A stretch of 64,000 bases of DNA, taken from positions 3,223,562 through 3,287,561 of the forward strand of contig OY755241.1 in the NCBI GenBank assembly GCA_963576725.1. The letters run 5' to 3'. This DNA is from Azorinus chamasolen (lineage: Eukaryota > Mollusca > Bivalvia > Cardiida > Solecurtidae). Below the pieces are notes generated by a model. It was not told the origin of the DNA. It made no database searches and worked only from the letters and a program-made list of their open reading frames with translations. Within the stretch, counting starts at the first letter, position 1. Every line of letters starts with the position of its first letter. A program made the translations under genes and the position numbers. This document shows positions 22,587 through 33,572 of the stretch, piece after piece.

Positions 22587-23334
22587 GATCTACAGCGTTC
22601 TCTTCAATACAGACTCACAAAGCTTACATGAAAAACATTTAGACCTTTCTATTTATTTCAAATCAAACTTCTTTCCTAAAGAACACTCCAAATGTATGTG
22701 TCCAGCACTCGCACAAATCGCACTCTGTCCAAGTAAAGAGAAACTTTTTCTTTTTCTTTGCATTTTCTTCTGATGGGTGCAAAATGCGATACACTGTCTT
22801 CAAATTCAAGTGTAAATTAGCATTTGAAACTCTCCAAAATCATAGGCATATAAACTGGTGTTCCGGCCCTGCTTCAGCTCCTGTTGAAAACATTTTGATA
22901 AATTTAATACACATTTTATTACTTCAGGTGTTATTCTGTTTTTATATTTTGAAGGCGGCATTCATTTTTTTGTTGAATTGTATAAGATATATAAAAAAAA
23001 TAGTGTTAGATCTGAGAGAACGATAATCGAAAATTTGAAAATAGCCGCGCAGGTGCGTTTTAATATTCCTCTTTTGACGTCATATTGCAGTCATTCAATT
23101 GGTCATTTCAAACTGGTATGATAAATACGAATACTTTAAAGTTGTATTCATTTGGCTTTTATTTTCTCTTAGGTACTGAATGAAAGATAATATGACTGCA
23201 ATGTGACATTATATACACCACAAAGTATTAAAAATTACCAAGATCTTTTACATTGATCACGTTTTCAATTAATTATTACCTGTCGCCCCTGTCGGAAAAT
23301 GGTATGCTCATGGTTATTTACGTACATGCGCACA

Positions 23335-23565
23335 ACGTCATTCGGCGGCCATTTGCAAAGAAACAGCTGATCGAATTAGCATGTAGAAAATGTATTTTTG
23401 TTGTTTTCTTCCTCGTTATAGCATAGATTAGTGGGAAATTCAAGGTGAGAGTTCATAAAAAATGATGCAATCGAATGATATATATTTAATTTCAATGTGT
23501 AGCGGAATAAAAAAAAATCTCGATTGAAATCGATTGACAGAGCTGGGTGAAACACACAGTAAGGG
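23335..23565 (-). repeat. Right arm of the large inverted pair (first part)
   Basis: Inverse match to 18221-18440, including GATTGACAGAGCTGGGTGAA and CGGCGGCCATTT. It continues at 24703 after an inserted element. Confidence 0.6.
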
Positions 23566-24702
23566 TGAAACGATTAATCGCGATGTGAATTGAACCGCGA
23601 TCTTTTGCCCTCGATTCGGTTCGGTTCAATAGATCTCATTTTCGATTCGATTTTTATTATAAAAGGCTAGTTTCTTAATGATTGGTAGCGAAATGAAACT
23701 AACCTATGAAAATTCGCCGTGAAAAGTCGAAATACTTGTTTTCCCGCATTAGAGCTGTCAAAACAAACATACTCATCGAATTCTGATAGACCCAAATCGA
23801 TTGGATGAAGGCCAATTGTTTTAGCCTATCAAATAACACGTTGCAATCGTTGCACTTAGTCTGATCGTCTGGGCGCTTTATTCAAGCGTCTTTGTGTTCT
23901 CTTAAAATGTCGGATGCTGAAGCTGTCAATCTACGTGCTACCCCGAAAAACTATCGCTCTAAAATGTGGAGATTTCAGATTTCGCGAGAGCAACAACACA
24001 AATAAACCAACATGTAAGATTATTTTACAAATATTCTCTGCAACACAGGAAATACGACAAATCTGTCAAATCGTATGGGACGGAAACACGGTATTGCAAT
24101 TTACATTTCGTCTTCTTCCAGTAAACTTGGTTGCAAATATGTGTATGCTTAAAATTTATGAAGCTGTGTATTCCATTGATAACTGGCTAAAATATACTCG
24201 CAGCAATGTCTAGTGCATTTTGCTCAGAGACAGGGAGATGTCATATCCCTCTTCAACTGATAGCTATCTGTATGAGATGAAGAGAGACATAACATCTCCT
24301 CCAAGTGCTAAATTCTTTTTTCAGAAAAACTTACACGTTCTACAGAGTTAGGCTGTTTAGTCAATTAGACAATTAGCCAAGACTGATTATGTTAGTGTTA
24401 CCATATTGCTTGGTTTTAGTGACCAGTTATAAAAAAGAACTTCCAAAAACAAACTGTAGAAAGAAAGGTTTGGCTGTTAAAGTCAGATCTATCTGTGACT
24501 AGGCTATTATGATTTTTTCCACCTGTATACGTCCAAGCAGTCTGTTTTCAGAGTTGTTAATACACAGGATTAACTCGACATACCGGTAGTGCATTCTGTT
24601 TATTACAATCTTACATCGAATCGAATCGAAAATTAATCGAATCGTGTTGTAAAAAATCATAATCGAATCGAATCGAATTTTTTTGAATCGTTTCACCCCT
24701 AA
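23566..24702 (+). mobile_element. hAT-like element relic with BED-finger start
   Basis: The ends are inverted (AGGGTGAAACGATTAATCG at the left, AATCGTTTCACCCCT at the right), and subterminal GATTCGATTCGA repeats precede the right end. At 23908 an ATG opens MSDAEAVNLRATPKNYRSKM followed by WRF, resembling the N-terminal lead-in of a BED zinc finger (YRSKVW...F) of hAT/ZBED transposases. The frame stops after 32 residues and no catalytic hAT region is seen. The TIR recalls hAT elements, but an 8-bp target duplication is not visible. It is inserted in the right arm of the inverted pair. Confidence 0.55.
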
Positions 24703-24800
24703 TATGAACATATCATTTATAATAACTAATAAATAGCCATTATTAATTTTTAATCCTCCTTTCGTCTCCTTTCACCCAAAGTCATCCTTTCCTGTTTTAG
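24703..24800 (-). repeat. Right arm of the large inverted pair (continuation)
   Basis: AATATGAACATATCATTTAT... and CCTCCTTTCGTC weakly match the inverse of 18110-18215, as expected if the hAT-like element split the arm. Confidence 0.4.
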
Positions 24801-25194
24801 GCATGCTCGGTTTCGCAAAATCTTAGACATTTTCTTGATGATCTTGCCGTTGCGGTATTACATTTTGTATTAGCCCGGACCATAGGGGAAATAATTTTCT
24901 AACATTTTCATTTCCAAAATACATACAATTATACAGTGGAAACAAATCGGTCAACCGGTTTCCAACTATATAGAATTGTATTATTCCAACCATACTGTTT
25001 TTACACTCATAAACCACAAATTACAATTCCACAATATTCTCACTAGTCTTGATATATCAGCCCTCCTAACAGTGAATTTCCACTGAAGGTGTTCCATATA
25101 GATGCGGGAGCTTAATGCTCCCCCACCAATTAGGGTTAACCTAATTGACTGATTAACTCTTTGCATTCTAGTAGCAGATTCTCCCACCATTTAT
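24801..25194. other. No feature seen
   Basis: Unclassified. Short minus frames have no motif. Confidence 0.4.
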
Positions 25195-25449
25195 AACCTA
25201 TGCAACAGTCTGGATCTAGATCAGGCCCAACACAAATGTGGCGCCTCATATGATATCCATTAATTTGTCACTCTAACTCAACTTCTGGGAAAAATCAGAA
25301 AGAAAGTTAGGTTGTCAAAATATTGCAGACGATAATTGAGCAGACGACAAAATTACTTAAGATTGCAAAGTCTTAAATTTCCAACCAGAGTTTTTGTCTG
25401 ACTGAAGTGTTAAGTGCATGTCTATGTACAATTACAAACAGTTGCACCA
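25195..25449 (+). mobile_element. Type D MITE, degraded
   Basis: GATTCTCCCACC, then CAACAGTCTGGATCTAGATC and GACGACAAAATTAC correspond to the better copy at 46350-46860. Confidence 0.5.
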
Positions 25450-25476
25450 TTAACCCTTCTCTTGCTGAATTTTAAA

Positions 25477-26862
25477 CTAGAACTGTAAGCCAAAGGCTAA
25501 CGAATACCCCCCCACCTGTCTGCTTGTCAGAACACCTATCATCAATCTGAACATATGTACATACAGAAATGTGAAGAGATTTAAAAACAATACATGCCCC
25601 AACCCAATTTATGTAATAAAAATGAAGAATAATTCTTAGAAATAAGACCCTTTCATGAGGTTTTTGTCAAATCCAAATTTCAAAAGCTAGGTACCTTTTC
25701 AGAAAAACATTAAGTTCAAGGACCATAACTCTGACAAAAATTATTCAACCAGACCGATATTTGAACTTAAGCTGTTCCTCATCTAGATTTATTTTTATGT
25801 CAAATATGAAGTTAATATCTGCAACCACTTCCAAAGAAAGACCGGAAAACTGAAAATTTGACAAAAAATTAAAGTTCAAGGGCCATAACTCTGGCAAAAA
25901 TTAGTCAACCAGACTGAGATTGGGAATTAAGCTGTAAATCATGTAGAGTTAGTTTTATGCCAAATACAAAGTTAATATCTGCAACCACTTCCAAGAAAAG
26001 TCCGGAAAACTGAAAATTTGACAAAAAATTAAAGTTCAAGGGCCATAACTCTGGCAAAAATTATTCAACCAGACTGAGATTGGGAATTAAGCTGTAAATC
26101 ATGTAGAGTTAGCTTTATGCCAACTATAAAGTTAATATCTGCAACCACTTCCAAGAAAAGTCCGGAAAATCCCAAATTTGAAGAAAAAAATTAAAGTACA
26201 AGGGCAATAACTCTGGAAATAATTATTCAACCGGACTGAGATTGTAACATAAGCTGTAACTTATACAGATGTAGCTTTGTACTAAATATAGAGTTGATAT
26301 CTCGAGTCACTTCCATAAAAAGTCCAGAAAACCGGAAAACATTGGTACGGGACTAAAAAGGGGAGATAACTCCTGAAGTAGTGGTCCGATCATAACGGAA
26401 ATATGCGGTGCACAGGTTTATATGGTCATATGGCTATATATGAACTTTCAACAAAATTGAAGCAAAACTGTAGAAGAAGAAGGCCGGACAAAATTGTGTC
26501 CACGGACGGACAGACGGACATACTAACAAATGGGTAGTTGTGTGACTTTTTCCTTTGATCTTTTCTTGTGTGACTAGTCCCACAAGAAAAACTATTTTTG
26601 GCTCTAACTTTGGAAAAGAATGATCTGGAAGCTAACCCTAACCCTAACCCTATGTCCCACAACTGGCCAGGTTAATGTCACAAGAAATGGCCAGGTTAAT
26701 GTCACAAGAGATGGCCAGGTTAATGATTTTACTTGTGGGACTAGTTAGAAAAAGTCACACAACTACCCTTTGGTGAGTGCGGACGGACGGACAGACGGAC
26801 AGACGGACAGACGGACAACCTGATTCCAGTATACCCCCCCCAAACTTCGTTGTGGGGGGTAT
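25477..26862 (+). mobile_element. Tandem-core element, family IV
   Basis: The 5' end, CTAGAACTGTAAGCC, contains AACGAATACCCCCCCACC. The 3' end is TATACCCCCCCCAAAC...GTGGGGGGTAT, so the 3' arm matches the 5' subterminal sequence. The core has four units of about 170 bp with 'GGGCCATAACTCTGGCAAA' and 'TTATTCAACCAGACTGAGAT'. A GACGGACA tract holds a 257-bp MITE. There is no coding frame. Confidence 0.75.
26522..26778. mobile_element. 257-bp MITE in a GACGGACA tract, copy 2
   Basis: Nearly identical to 21252-21508, with the same perfect GGGTAGTTGTGTGACTTTTT ends. It again sits between GACGGACA repeats, but inside a different element family. Confidence 0.8.
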
Positions 26863-27149
26863 AAATACATTTCACCTTCTTCACCCATGCCCTGTTGTAT
26901 AATTACATTATATCTTCACTGTGTACAAGTATTTCACTATGCAATCACTGCTGTGGAGTGCATTGGTTGCACAATCAACTTGTAAAATAGTGCAGACCCT
27001 GCAGGAGCTGTCTCATCTGGGTCTTCACTATTTACAGGTACCGGTATATTGACGTGAATAGCAAGCAAAGAGTTAATACATTTTCTGCCATGGTCAAAAT
27101 TACTTAGATTGCAAAGATCCCCATCGTCAACAAATTATCATTATCATTA

Positions 27150-27402
27150 TCACTTTACTCCATGCATATTAATGTAAGAAATTACATTATGAATATTAAT
27201 TAGATTCATTTTTATAATGGCAAATGGACATAGGAAATGTGGTAATGGCATAAACTGTAGAGTCATATCTATATTATTTCATAAGCAAACATCACAAACC
27301 CTGATCAGACAGCCCTAATAGGAGCTGTCGAGACTGACCTGGGTCTACATGTACTCTGTTTCCAAAGGCATAGAAAGGCGTATTTGTGGAGTGAAGGGTT
27401 TA
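27150..27402 (+). mobile_element. TTAA MITE, arms c and d
   Basis: CACTTTACTCCATGCATATT, CAAACCCTGATCAGACAGCC, then GGCATAGAAAGGCGTATTTG and GGAGTGAAGGGTTTA. Confidence 0.55.
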
Positions 27403-27445
27403 TATTCATGATCTCATTCTTACAAATAACTGGAGTTCACCCTTT

Positions 27446-29133
27446 TAACCCTTTCCAGTTCATATAAACGTCTTTTCAAGCATTTGCAAAACAAGAGATG
27501 TCACAGTCACGTGACAAATGCCCCCAAAAATTGTACCTTGTGACCTTGACCTTTGACCCATGGACCAGGGAGTTGACACATAGTCTTTGCCAGGTTCCTT
27601 TGAAATCCATTCACAGATAAACAAGTAATTGTACCCTGTGACCTTGACCTTTGAAAAATGGACCAGGGAGCTGAACGTGACACATCGTCTTCATTTGGTA
27701 AATATCTGTGCCAAGTTATATTGAAATCCATTGATAGATAAAGATGTTACAGACCGGACACAAAATTTGTGACAAAGTAATTGTATTCTGTGACCTTGAC
27801 CTTTGGCCCATGGACCTGGGAGTTGAAAGCGACACATTCTCTTTGTGTGGTGAACATTTGTGCCAAGTTATATTGAAATCCATTGATAGATAAAGAAGTT
27901 ACAGACCGGACACGAAATTTGTTACAAAGTTATTTTACCCTGTGACCTTGACCTTTGAACCATGGACCTGGCAGTTGAACGCGACACATCGTCTTTGTGT
28001 GGTGAACATTTGTGGCAAGTTATATTGAAATCCATTGATAGATAAAGAAGTTACAGGCCGGACACGAAATTTGTTACAAAGTAATTGTACCCTGTGACCT
28101 TGACCTTTGACCCATGGACCTGGGAGTAGAACGCGACACGTCGTCTTTGTGTGGTGAACATTTGTGGCAAGTTATATTGAAATCCATTCACAGATAAACA
28201 AGTAATTGTACCCTGTGACCTTGACCTTTGAGATATGGACCAGGGAGCTGAACGTGACACATCGTCTTCGTTTGGTAAATATCTGTGCCAAGTTATATTG
28301 AAATCCATTGATAGATAAAGATGTTACAGACCGGACACAAAATTTGTGACAAAGTAATTGTATTCTGTGACCTTGACCTTTGGCCCATGGACCTGGGAGT
28401 TGAAAGCGACACATTCTCTTTGTGTGGTGAACATTTGTGCCAAGTTATATTGAAATCCATTGATAGATAAAGAAGTTACAGACCGGACACGAAATTTGTT
28501 ACAAAGTTATTTTACCCTGTGACCTTGACCTTTGAACCATGGACCTGGCAGTTGAACGCGACACATCGTCTTTGTGTGGTGAACATTTGTGGCAAGTTAT
28601 ATTGAAATCCATTGATAGATGAAGAAGTTACAGACCGGACACGAAAATTGTGTACCCTGTGACCTTGACCTTTGACCCATGGACCTGGGAGTAGAACGCG
28701 ACACGTCGTCTTTGTGTGGTGAACATTTGTGGCAAGTTATATTGAAATCCATTGATAGATGAAGAAGTTACAGACCGGACACGAAAATTGTGATAAAGTA
28801 ATTGTACCCTGTGACCTTGACCTTTGACCCATCGACCAGGGATTTGAAAGCGACACATCGTCTCTGTCTGGTGAACAATTGTGGCAAGTTATATTGAAAT
28901 CCATTCATAGATGAAGAAGTTACAGACCGGACACGAATTTGGGACGGATGGAAGGACAGACGGACGGACAGACGGAAGGACGGACAGACGGAAGGACGGA
29001 CAATGCGATCACTATATGCCCGCCTTTGGGGGCATAAAAAATCCTGTATACATAGGCCATTATAAAACTTCTGCTTATAAATATTCATGACATCGTTATT
29101 GTTTGCCTGAATATTGAACAGGGAAAGGGTTAA
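27446..29133 (+). mobile_element. MITE (arms a and c) split by a tandem-core element
   Basis: The left arm is TTAACCCTTTCCAGTTC to GCATTTGCAAAA (27446-27491). The right arm is ATTATAAAACTTCTGC to GGGAAAGGGTTAA (about 29050-29133). The central hairpin is missing. Confidence 0.55.
27492..29035 (+). mobile_element. Tandem-core element, family V, with TGACCTTGACCTTTG array
   Basis: It begins CAAGAGATGTCACAGTCACG and AATGCCCCCA, and ends ATGCCCGCCTTTGGGGGCAT before AAAAAA. The core has ten units of about 152 bp, each with TGACCTTGACCTTTG (about 27541, 27640, 27792, 27944, 28095, 28217, 28370, 28522, 28660, 28813). A 577-bp higher-order period is visible (27621 and 28198 begin matching blocks). 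GGACGGACAGACGGAAGG tracts precede the end. The minus-strand ORFs here are translations of the array. Confidence 0.8.
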
Positions 29134-29217
29134 ATATTGCACACTGTTAGAAACTCTGTGTGTTTAGCCCTTCTTGTACCTGCTGAATTTGACTTTAAAA
29201 ATATGCAGGTCAAACTT

Positions 29218-30049
29218 ACGTGCGGAATTCAGACAAAATGCTAACCGTACTCAGTTATTTTGAAAACAAGTTGTGGAAAACAGAGGGTAGACTTGATAGT
29301 GAAGTCAATGATTGACTCACTGAATGGACAGTAAAACAGGAATCACAGTGAAGGAAGGGGTTAACCTACTGAATATACATGGACAAAATAGTTATAATGA
29401 AATATGGAAGGTGGAACATTGCAGCCATTTCAGAAACTAAAGAAACAGATCTACCAAATTCCATTAGCAAACAGAGCAGAACTTGATGTCTAAATAAATA
29501 TCCTGAAATGGAGCATTTACACGAAAAAAAGAAAAATTTAAAATTGTGTAATTTTGAAACCATTGTGATAAATAGAGTATTTGTTTAAAATAGTTTCACC
29601 AGTAGTGACCTTTACAGAGGCATCAAAGGGCTTCAGTATTAGGGAATGGGTTAACCCATTCCCTGTTCTATATTTATTTCAAATTTCAATACCTACTGAA
29701 TATACATGGACAAAACAGTTATAAATGAAATATGGAAGGTGAAACATTGTAGCCATATATTAGAAAGTGAAGAAACAGATCTTTCAAATTCCACCAGCAA
29801 ACAGAGCAGACCCTGATCAGACAGCTCCTATAGGAGCCATCTGATCTGGGTTTTCTCTGTTTGCAAATGTGGGAAAACACGTTTATATGAAGGAAAGGGT
29901 TAGTGTAGTGTAAAAGTAATGGTGAACTTGTGCTCTGCAGTAACCATTTCTCGTTTAATATTCATGAAAGAAATAATGACATCATGAATATTAATTAGAT
30001 TGTTTTTTATCAAATGGCAAATGTACATAGAAGATTTTGGTATTAGTAA
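29218..30049 (+). repeat. Segmental duplication, copy 1
   Basis: Matches 31133-32210 in direct orientation, starting at GGAATTCAGACAAAATGCTA. It contains two b-arm MITEs (29358-29654 and 29651-29902) and the start of a c-arm MITE. The uninterrupted TTAA at 29955-29958 is the empty site for the insertion in copy 2. Confidence 0.85.
29651..29902 (+). mobile_element. TTAA MITE, arms b and a
   Basis: TTAACCCATTCCCTGTTCTA, a long b arm, the hairpin GATCAGACAGCTCCTATAGG with its inverse, and a right end GGAAAGGGTTAG (TTAA drifted). Confidence 0.7.
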
Positions 30050-30290
30050 CAAGAGGGCCATTGGCCCTATATCGCTCACCTGAGTTACAGTAATATATTG
30101 ACAATAATTTTTCAGTGGACAACATTTCTAGCAGATGATAGAAGCTGCTTTCACCCTTTCACTGCTGAATAAACTTGAACTGGTTTCAGATCTAATACCA
30201 AGTGACTGGTTGACCAAGATCTAAACTGTTTACAACTTGTGCCAATTTTGCCTTAGGTCAAAATGCCTAAAACTGGTCTTTGAGAAATTC
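30050..30290 (+). mobile_element. Family I element, 5' fragment
   Basis: CAAGAGGGCCATTGGCCC interrupts the duplicated sequence exactly after GTATTAGTAA. In copy 2 (32210) the host continues AAACTGTAGAG. It matches 19614-19860. The 3' end is lost. Confidence 0.65.
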
Positions 30291-30415
30291 AAATGACGTC
30301 AATAAAGCCATGCAATTATACCTTGATCCAGGTATATAGGCAAATAAAGTGCTAGGCAGTACATAATGCCAGTTTTTGTGTGAAATGACCAATAAAAATA
30401 TCTTTAAAAATCTTT

Positions 30416-30650
30416 TAACCCTTTCCCTCATATAAACCTGTTTTTACGCATTAGCAAACAGAGTAGACCCAGATCAGACGACTCCTACGGAAGCTGTCTG
30501 ATCAGGGTCTGCTCTGTTTCTTTTGACACAATGTAGATCTGATTCTACAGTTTTTGTCAAAGCAAAAACTTCTCTTCACAGAAATAATGTGTTTTACGCA
30601 TTAGCCAACAGAGTAGACCCAGATCTATTTTTGTGAAAGCAAACAGGTAA
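30416..30650 (+). mobile_element. TTAA MITE, arms a and c (truncated)
   Basis: TTAACCCTTTCCCTCATATA, CAGATCAGACGACTCCTACG with its inverse, then the c-arm word TAGATCTGATTCTACAG. A partial second copy of the centre follows at 30600. Confidence 0.55.
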
Positions 30651-31132
30651 TGGGTTAATAGGGGTTTAGAAATAATTCTAGCTCTAGGTATGAATACCTG
30701 ATGATAAGTCATTAAACGGTTCATTAGTTTTTTTAATTGAAATTGAGAAGAGTTACTCATTTTTTGAGTAACATTAATTATTGAATATTGATTGACAATA
30801 ATTTTGATTAACTTAAGACATTATTTGTTTTAAAAATCAAATTAAAATAAATACAATTAGTAGCAAGGAGAAAAGACTTCATTAAACACCTAAATTTCAA
30901 CTAAATGCAATTAATGAAGACTCATTAATAAAATTTATTAAAATAAATGATCATAATGAAACTAATTTTTTTTTTCCAATCACATAAATTAACTGCAGAA
31001 ACAAACATAACATTGTGCAAAGACCAATGATAACATCTAGCTGTGAAACCACAAATCATGTGAGTGATTTGTGGTTTCACACACATTATGGGGTTAATGG
31101 GTCAACATTCCTTTAAAAATGCCTTTAATTTT
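30651..31132. other. AT-rich, no feature seen
   Basis: AATTAATTAA-rich. A short dyad ACAAATCATGTGAGTGATTTGT lies near 31052-31073, split by GTG. No coding signal. Confidence 0.4.
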
Positions 31133-32210
31133 TCGTGTGGAATTCAGACAAAATGCTACCCTTGCTCAGTTATTTTGAAAACAAGTTGTGGAAAACAGAG
31201 GGTAGACTTGATAGTGAAGTCAATGATTGACTCACTGAATGGACAGTAAAACAGGAATCACAGTGAAGGAAGGGGTTAACCTACTGAATATACATGGACA
31301 AAATAGTTATAATGAAATATGGAAGGTGGAACATTGCAGCCATTTCAGAAACTAAAGAAAAAGGTCTATCAAATTCCATTAGCAAACAGAGCAGAACTCG
31401 ATGCCTAAATAAATCTCCTGAAATGGAGCATTTACACGAAAAAATGAAAAAATGAAAATTGTGTAATTTTGAAACCATTGTGATAAATAGAGTATTTGTT
31501 TAAAATAGTTTCACCAGTAGTGACCTTTACAGAGGCATCAAAGGGCTTCAGTATTAGGGAATGGGTTAACCCATTCCCTGTTCTATATTTATTTCAAATT
31601 TCAATACCTACTGAATATACATGGACAAAATAGTTATAAATGAAATATGGAAGGTGAAACATTGTAGCCATATTAGAAAGTGAAGAAACAGATATTTCAA
31701 ATTCCACCAGCAAACAGAGCATACCCTGATCAGACAGCTCCTATAGGAGCCATCTGATCTGGGTTTTCTCTGTATGCAAATGTGGGAAAACACGTTTATA
31801 TGAAGGAAAGGGTTAGTGAAGTGTAAAAGTAATGGTGAACTTGTGCTCTGCAGTAACCCTCTCTCGTTTAACCCTTTACCCAATAGACTGTTTCTAGTTA
31901 TGGAGACAGGTGGCCACTTAAAGCAGGTTGAAAGTAAAGCAGAATGCGCCTTAAGGCGCATTCTGCTTTACTTTCAGCCTGCTTTAAGCTACCAACTGCT
32001 AGGATATAGAAAATATTTCCTATGGTATTTGTTCATGACTATATAAAATTGAACTATTTTCTTCAGTGGAGGAATAAATTAAACACGCTAAAAGCCGCTT
32101 CTATCAGGTAAAGGGTTAATATTCATGAAAGAAATAATGACATCATGAATATTAATTAGATTGTTTTTTATCAAATGGCAAATGTACATAATAGATTTTG
32201 GTATTAGTAA
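31133..32210 (+). repeat. Segmental duplication, copy 2
   Basis: Direct copy of 29218-30049 with a 248-bp surplus explained by the TTAA insertion at 31872-32115. It contains the equivalent MITEs at about 31273-31571 and 31567-31816. Confidence 0.85.
31872..32115 (+). mobile_element. 244-bp TTAA MITE with proven target site
   Basis: Flanked by TTAA at 31868-31871 and 32116-32119. The ends are CCCTTTACC and GGTAAAGGG. The central hairpin GCAGAATGCGCC/GGCGCATTCTGC differs from the usual GATCAGACGGCTCC centre. The other duplication copy has a single TTAA at this point. Confidence 0.9.
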
Positions 32211-32343
32211 AAACTGTAGAGTCAGATCTAGTATAATTTTGTGAGCAAACATATCAGATCCTATAGGTGCCATCTGATCTGGATCTACTGACTCGACTCT
32301 TTTGCAAATGCATGAGAACGTGTTTATATAAGGGAAAGGGTTA
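32120..32343 (+). mobile_element. MITE, arms c and a
   Basis: TATTCATGAAAGAAATAATG (arm c), AAACATATCAGATCCTATAG, CCATCTGATCTGGATCTAC, and GGGAAAGGGTTAA at the right. Confidence 0.55.
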
Positions 32344-32470
32344 AACACCTGTGAGTAAACACTTCATTTTCAGTCAAGGATGTTTAACCCTTAACATTCA
32401 CACAACCATTTCATGCCTTTACAAACCAGAATAGACTCAGAATCTATGAAATTATAATAGATCTGACTAC

Positions 32471-32740
32471 AGTAAAACCCCTGTAATATGCGACCACTTA
32501 AATAATAGCTATTGCTGTCTGTATAAGCAGGTGGTTGCTTAATGCAGGATGAAAGTAATGCAGAAAGCTCCTATCTTTCCATTTCTGAAGTTTCAACTTA
32601 CTGGCAACAGGCATATAGGAGTTATCGTCCGGACAAGAAAATGTAAAACAATATACAAGGGGCAATAACTCCAATGTTATTGAAGCCATATACCTTATAT
32701 TATGCATAGCACTTCCTCTCATTATGGTCTTTCCATCAAA
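32471..32740. mobile_element. Tigger/pogo-like end fragment plus MITE traces
   Basis: CAGTAAAACCCCTGTAATAT followed by GCGACCACTTA resembles the terminal repeats of pogo/Tigger-type elements. AGGTGGTTGCTTAATGCAGG-type words recur at 42250 and 33850. No transposase frame. Confidence 0.4.
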
Positions 32741-32965
32741 TTGATTAATATCAAAACTAGGGGAACGTTGGATCTAAATGCATATGGTAAAGAGTTACCC
32801 ATTTCCCTCATGAACATCTTTTTTTCACACCTTTGCAACAAACAGAGTAAACCCAGATCAGATGGATCCATCTGCTCTGCTCAGTTTGCTAATGGAGCTA
32901 TATAGGTATGATTCAACTATTTCTGGAATGGCCAAATAATTCCTGGTTTATAGACAATTATAAAA

Positions 32966-33572
32966 CAAGATGTGTTTGTTAAACTATGCCCCCTATCCAA
33001 TTTGACCTTTGACCTTGAAGGATGACCTTGACCTTGACATGTCATCCCCTCAAAATGTGCAGCTTCCTGAGATACACATAAATGACAAGTTTCAAAAGTG
33101 GTTCAAAAGTTATGGCCAATGTTAAAGTTGTTAATTTGAACTACAGTCGAGTCCCGGTTGTTCAAACACATCTCATCCGAAGACCCGGTGTTATACGAAG
33201 CATGGTGTTAGTCCAGATCTCCATCCTTCTTGAAGGATGACCTTGACATGTCACCCCTCAAAATTATAACTTTTTAAACTTTTTGATAGAAAGTATTTGA
33301 ACTTCATTTAAGGCTCTGAAAAGATATAGAAATTGTTAACGTGTCACCACATTTCTGTGAATATCCATTTGTAATTGACATTAGTTGCTATAAACATTGT
33401 ATTTTATAATGTTTAATTCAATAAAATTGATTGAATTGAATGCACGCCAAATATCAACTCTCTACCTGTACTGGCTTAAAGTTATTACCAAAGTTGCTGA
33501 CAAACAAACAGACAAACAGACAGACAGACAGAGCAAAAAACAATATGCCCCAAGATCTGATCTGGGGGGCAT
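32966..33572 (+). mobile_element. Tandem-core element, family V relative
   Basis: CAAGATGTGTTTG after TAAAA, then ATGCCCCC near the 5' end and GGGGGGCAT at the 3' end. The core has TTGACCTTTGACCTTGAAGG and GATGACCTTGACCTTGACAT words. A pogo-like end, CAGTCGAGTCCCGGTTGTTC (about 33147), interrupts it. A GACAGACAGACA tract lies near 33515. Confidence 0.65.

Larger units (their letters stand above)
25450..27076 (+). mobile_element. MITE type B split by a tandem-core element
   Basis: TTAACCCTTCTCTTGCTGAA at 25450 and GCAAGCAAAGAGTTAA ending at 27076 are the two ends of one type B MITE. Its body is 25450-25476 plus 26863-27076. The split lies in the host A-tract TTTTAAA/ATACATTTC. Confidence 0.75.

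Noticed and set aside
22457..22642. Ser/Leu-rich ORF
   Set aside because: Translation of a CT microsatellite.
27541..28830. CRISPR-like regular repeats
   Set aside because: Units are about 152 bp and whole-unit similar with no unique spacers, and the genome is eukaryotic.
27507..29142. Series of similar minus-strand ORFs containing PGPWVKGQGH-like words
   Set aside because: They are translations of the tandem array units of family V.
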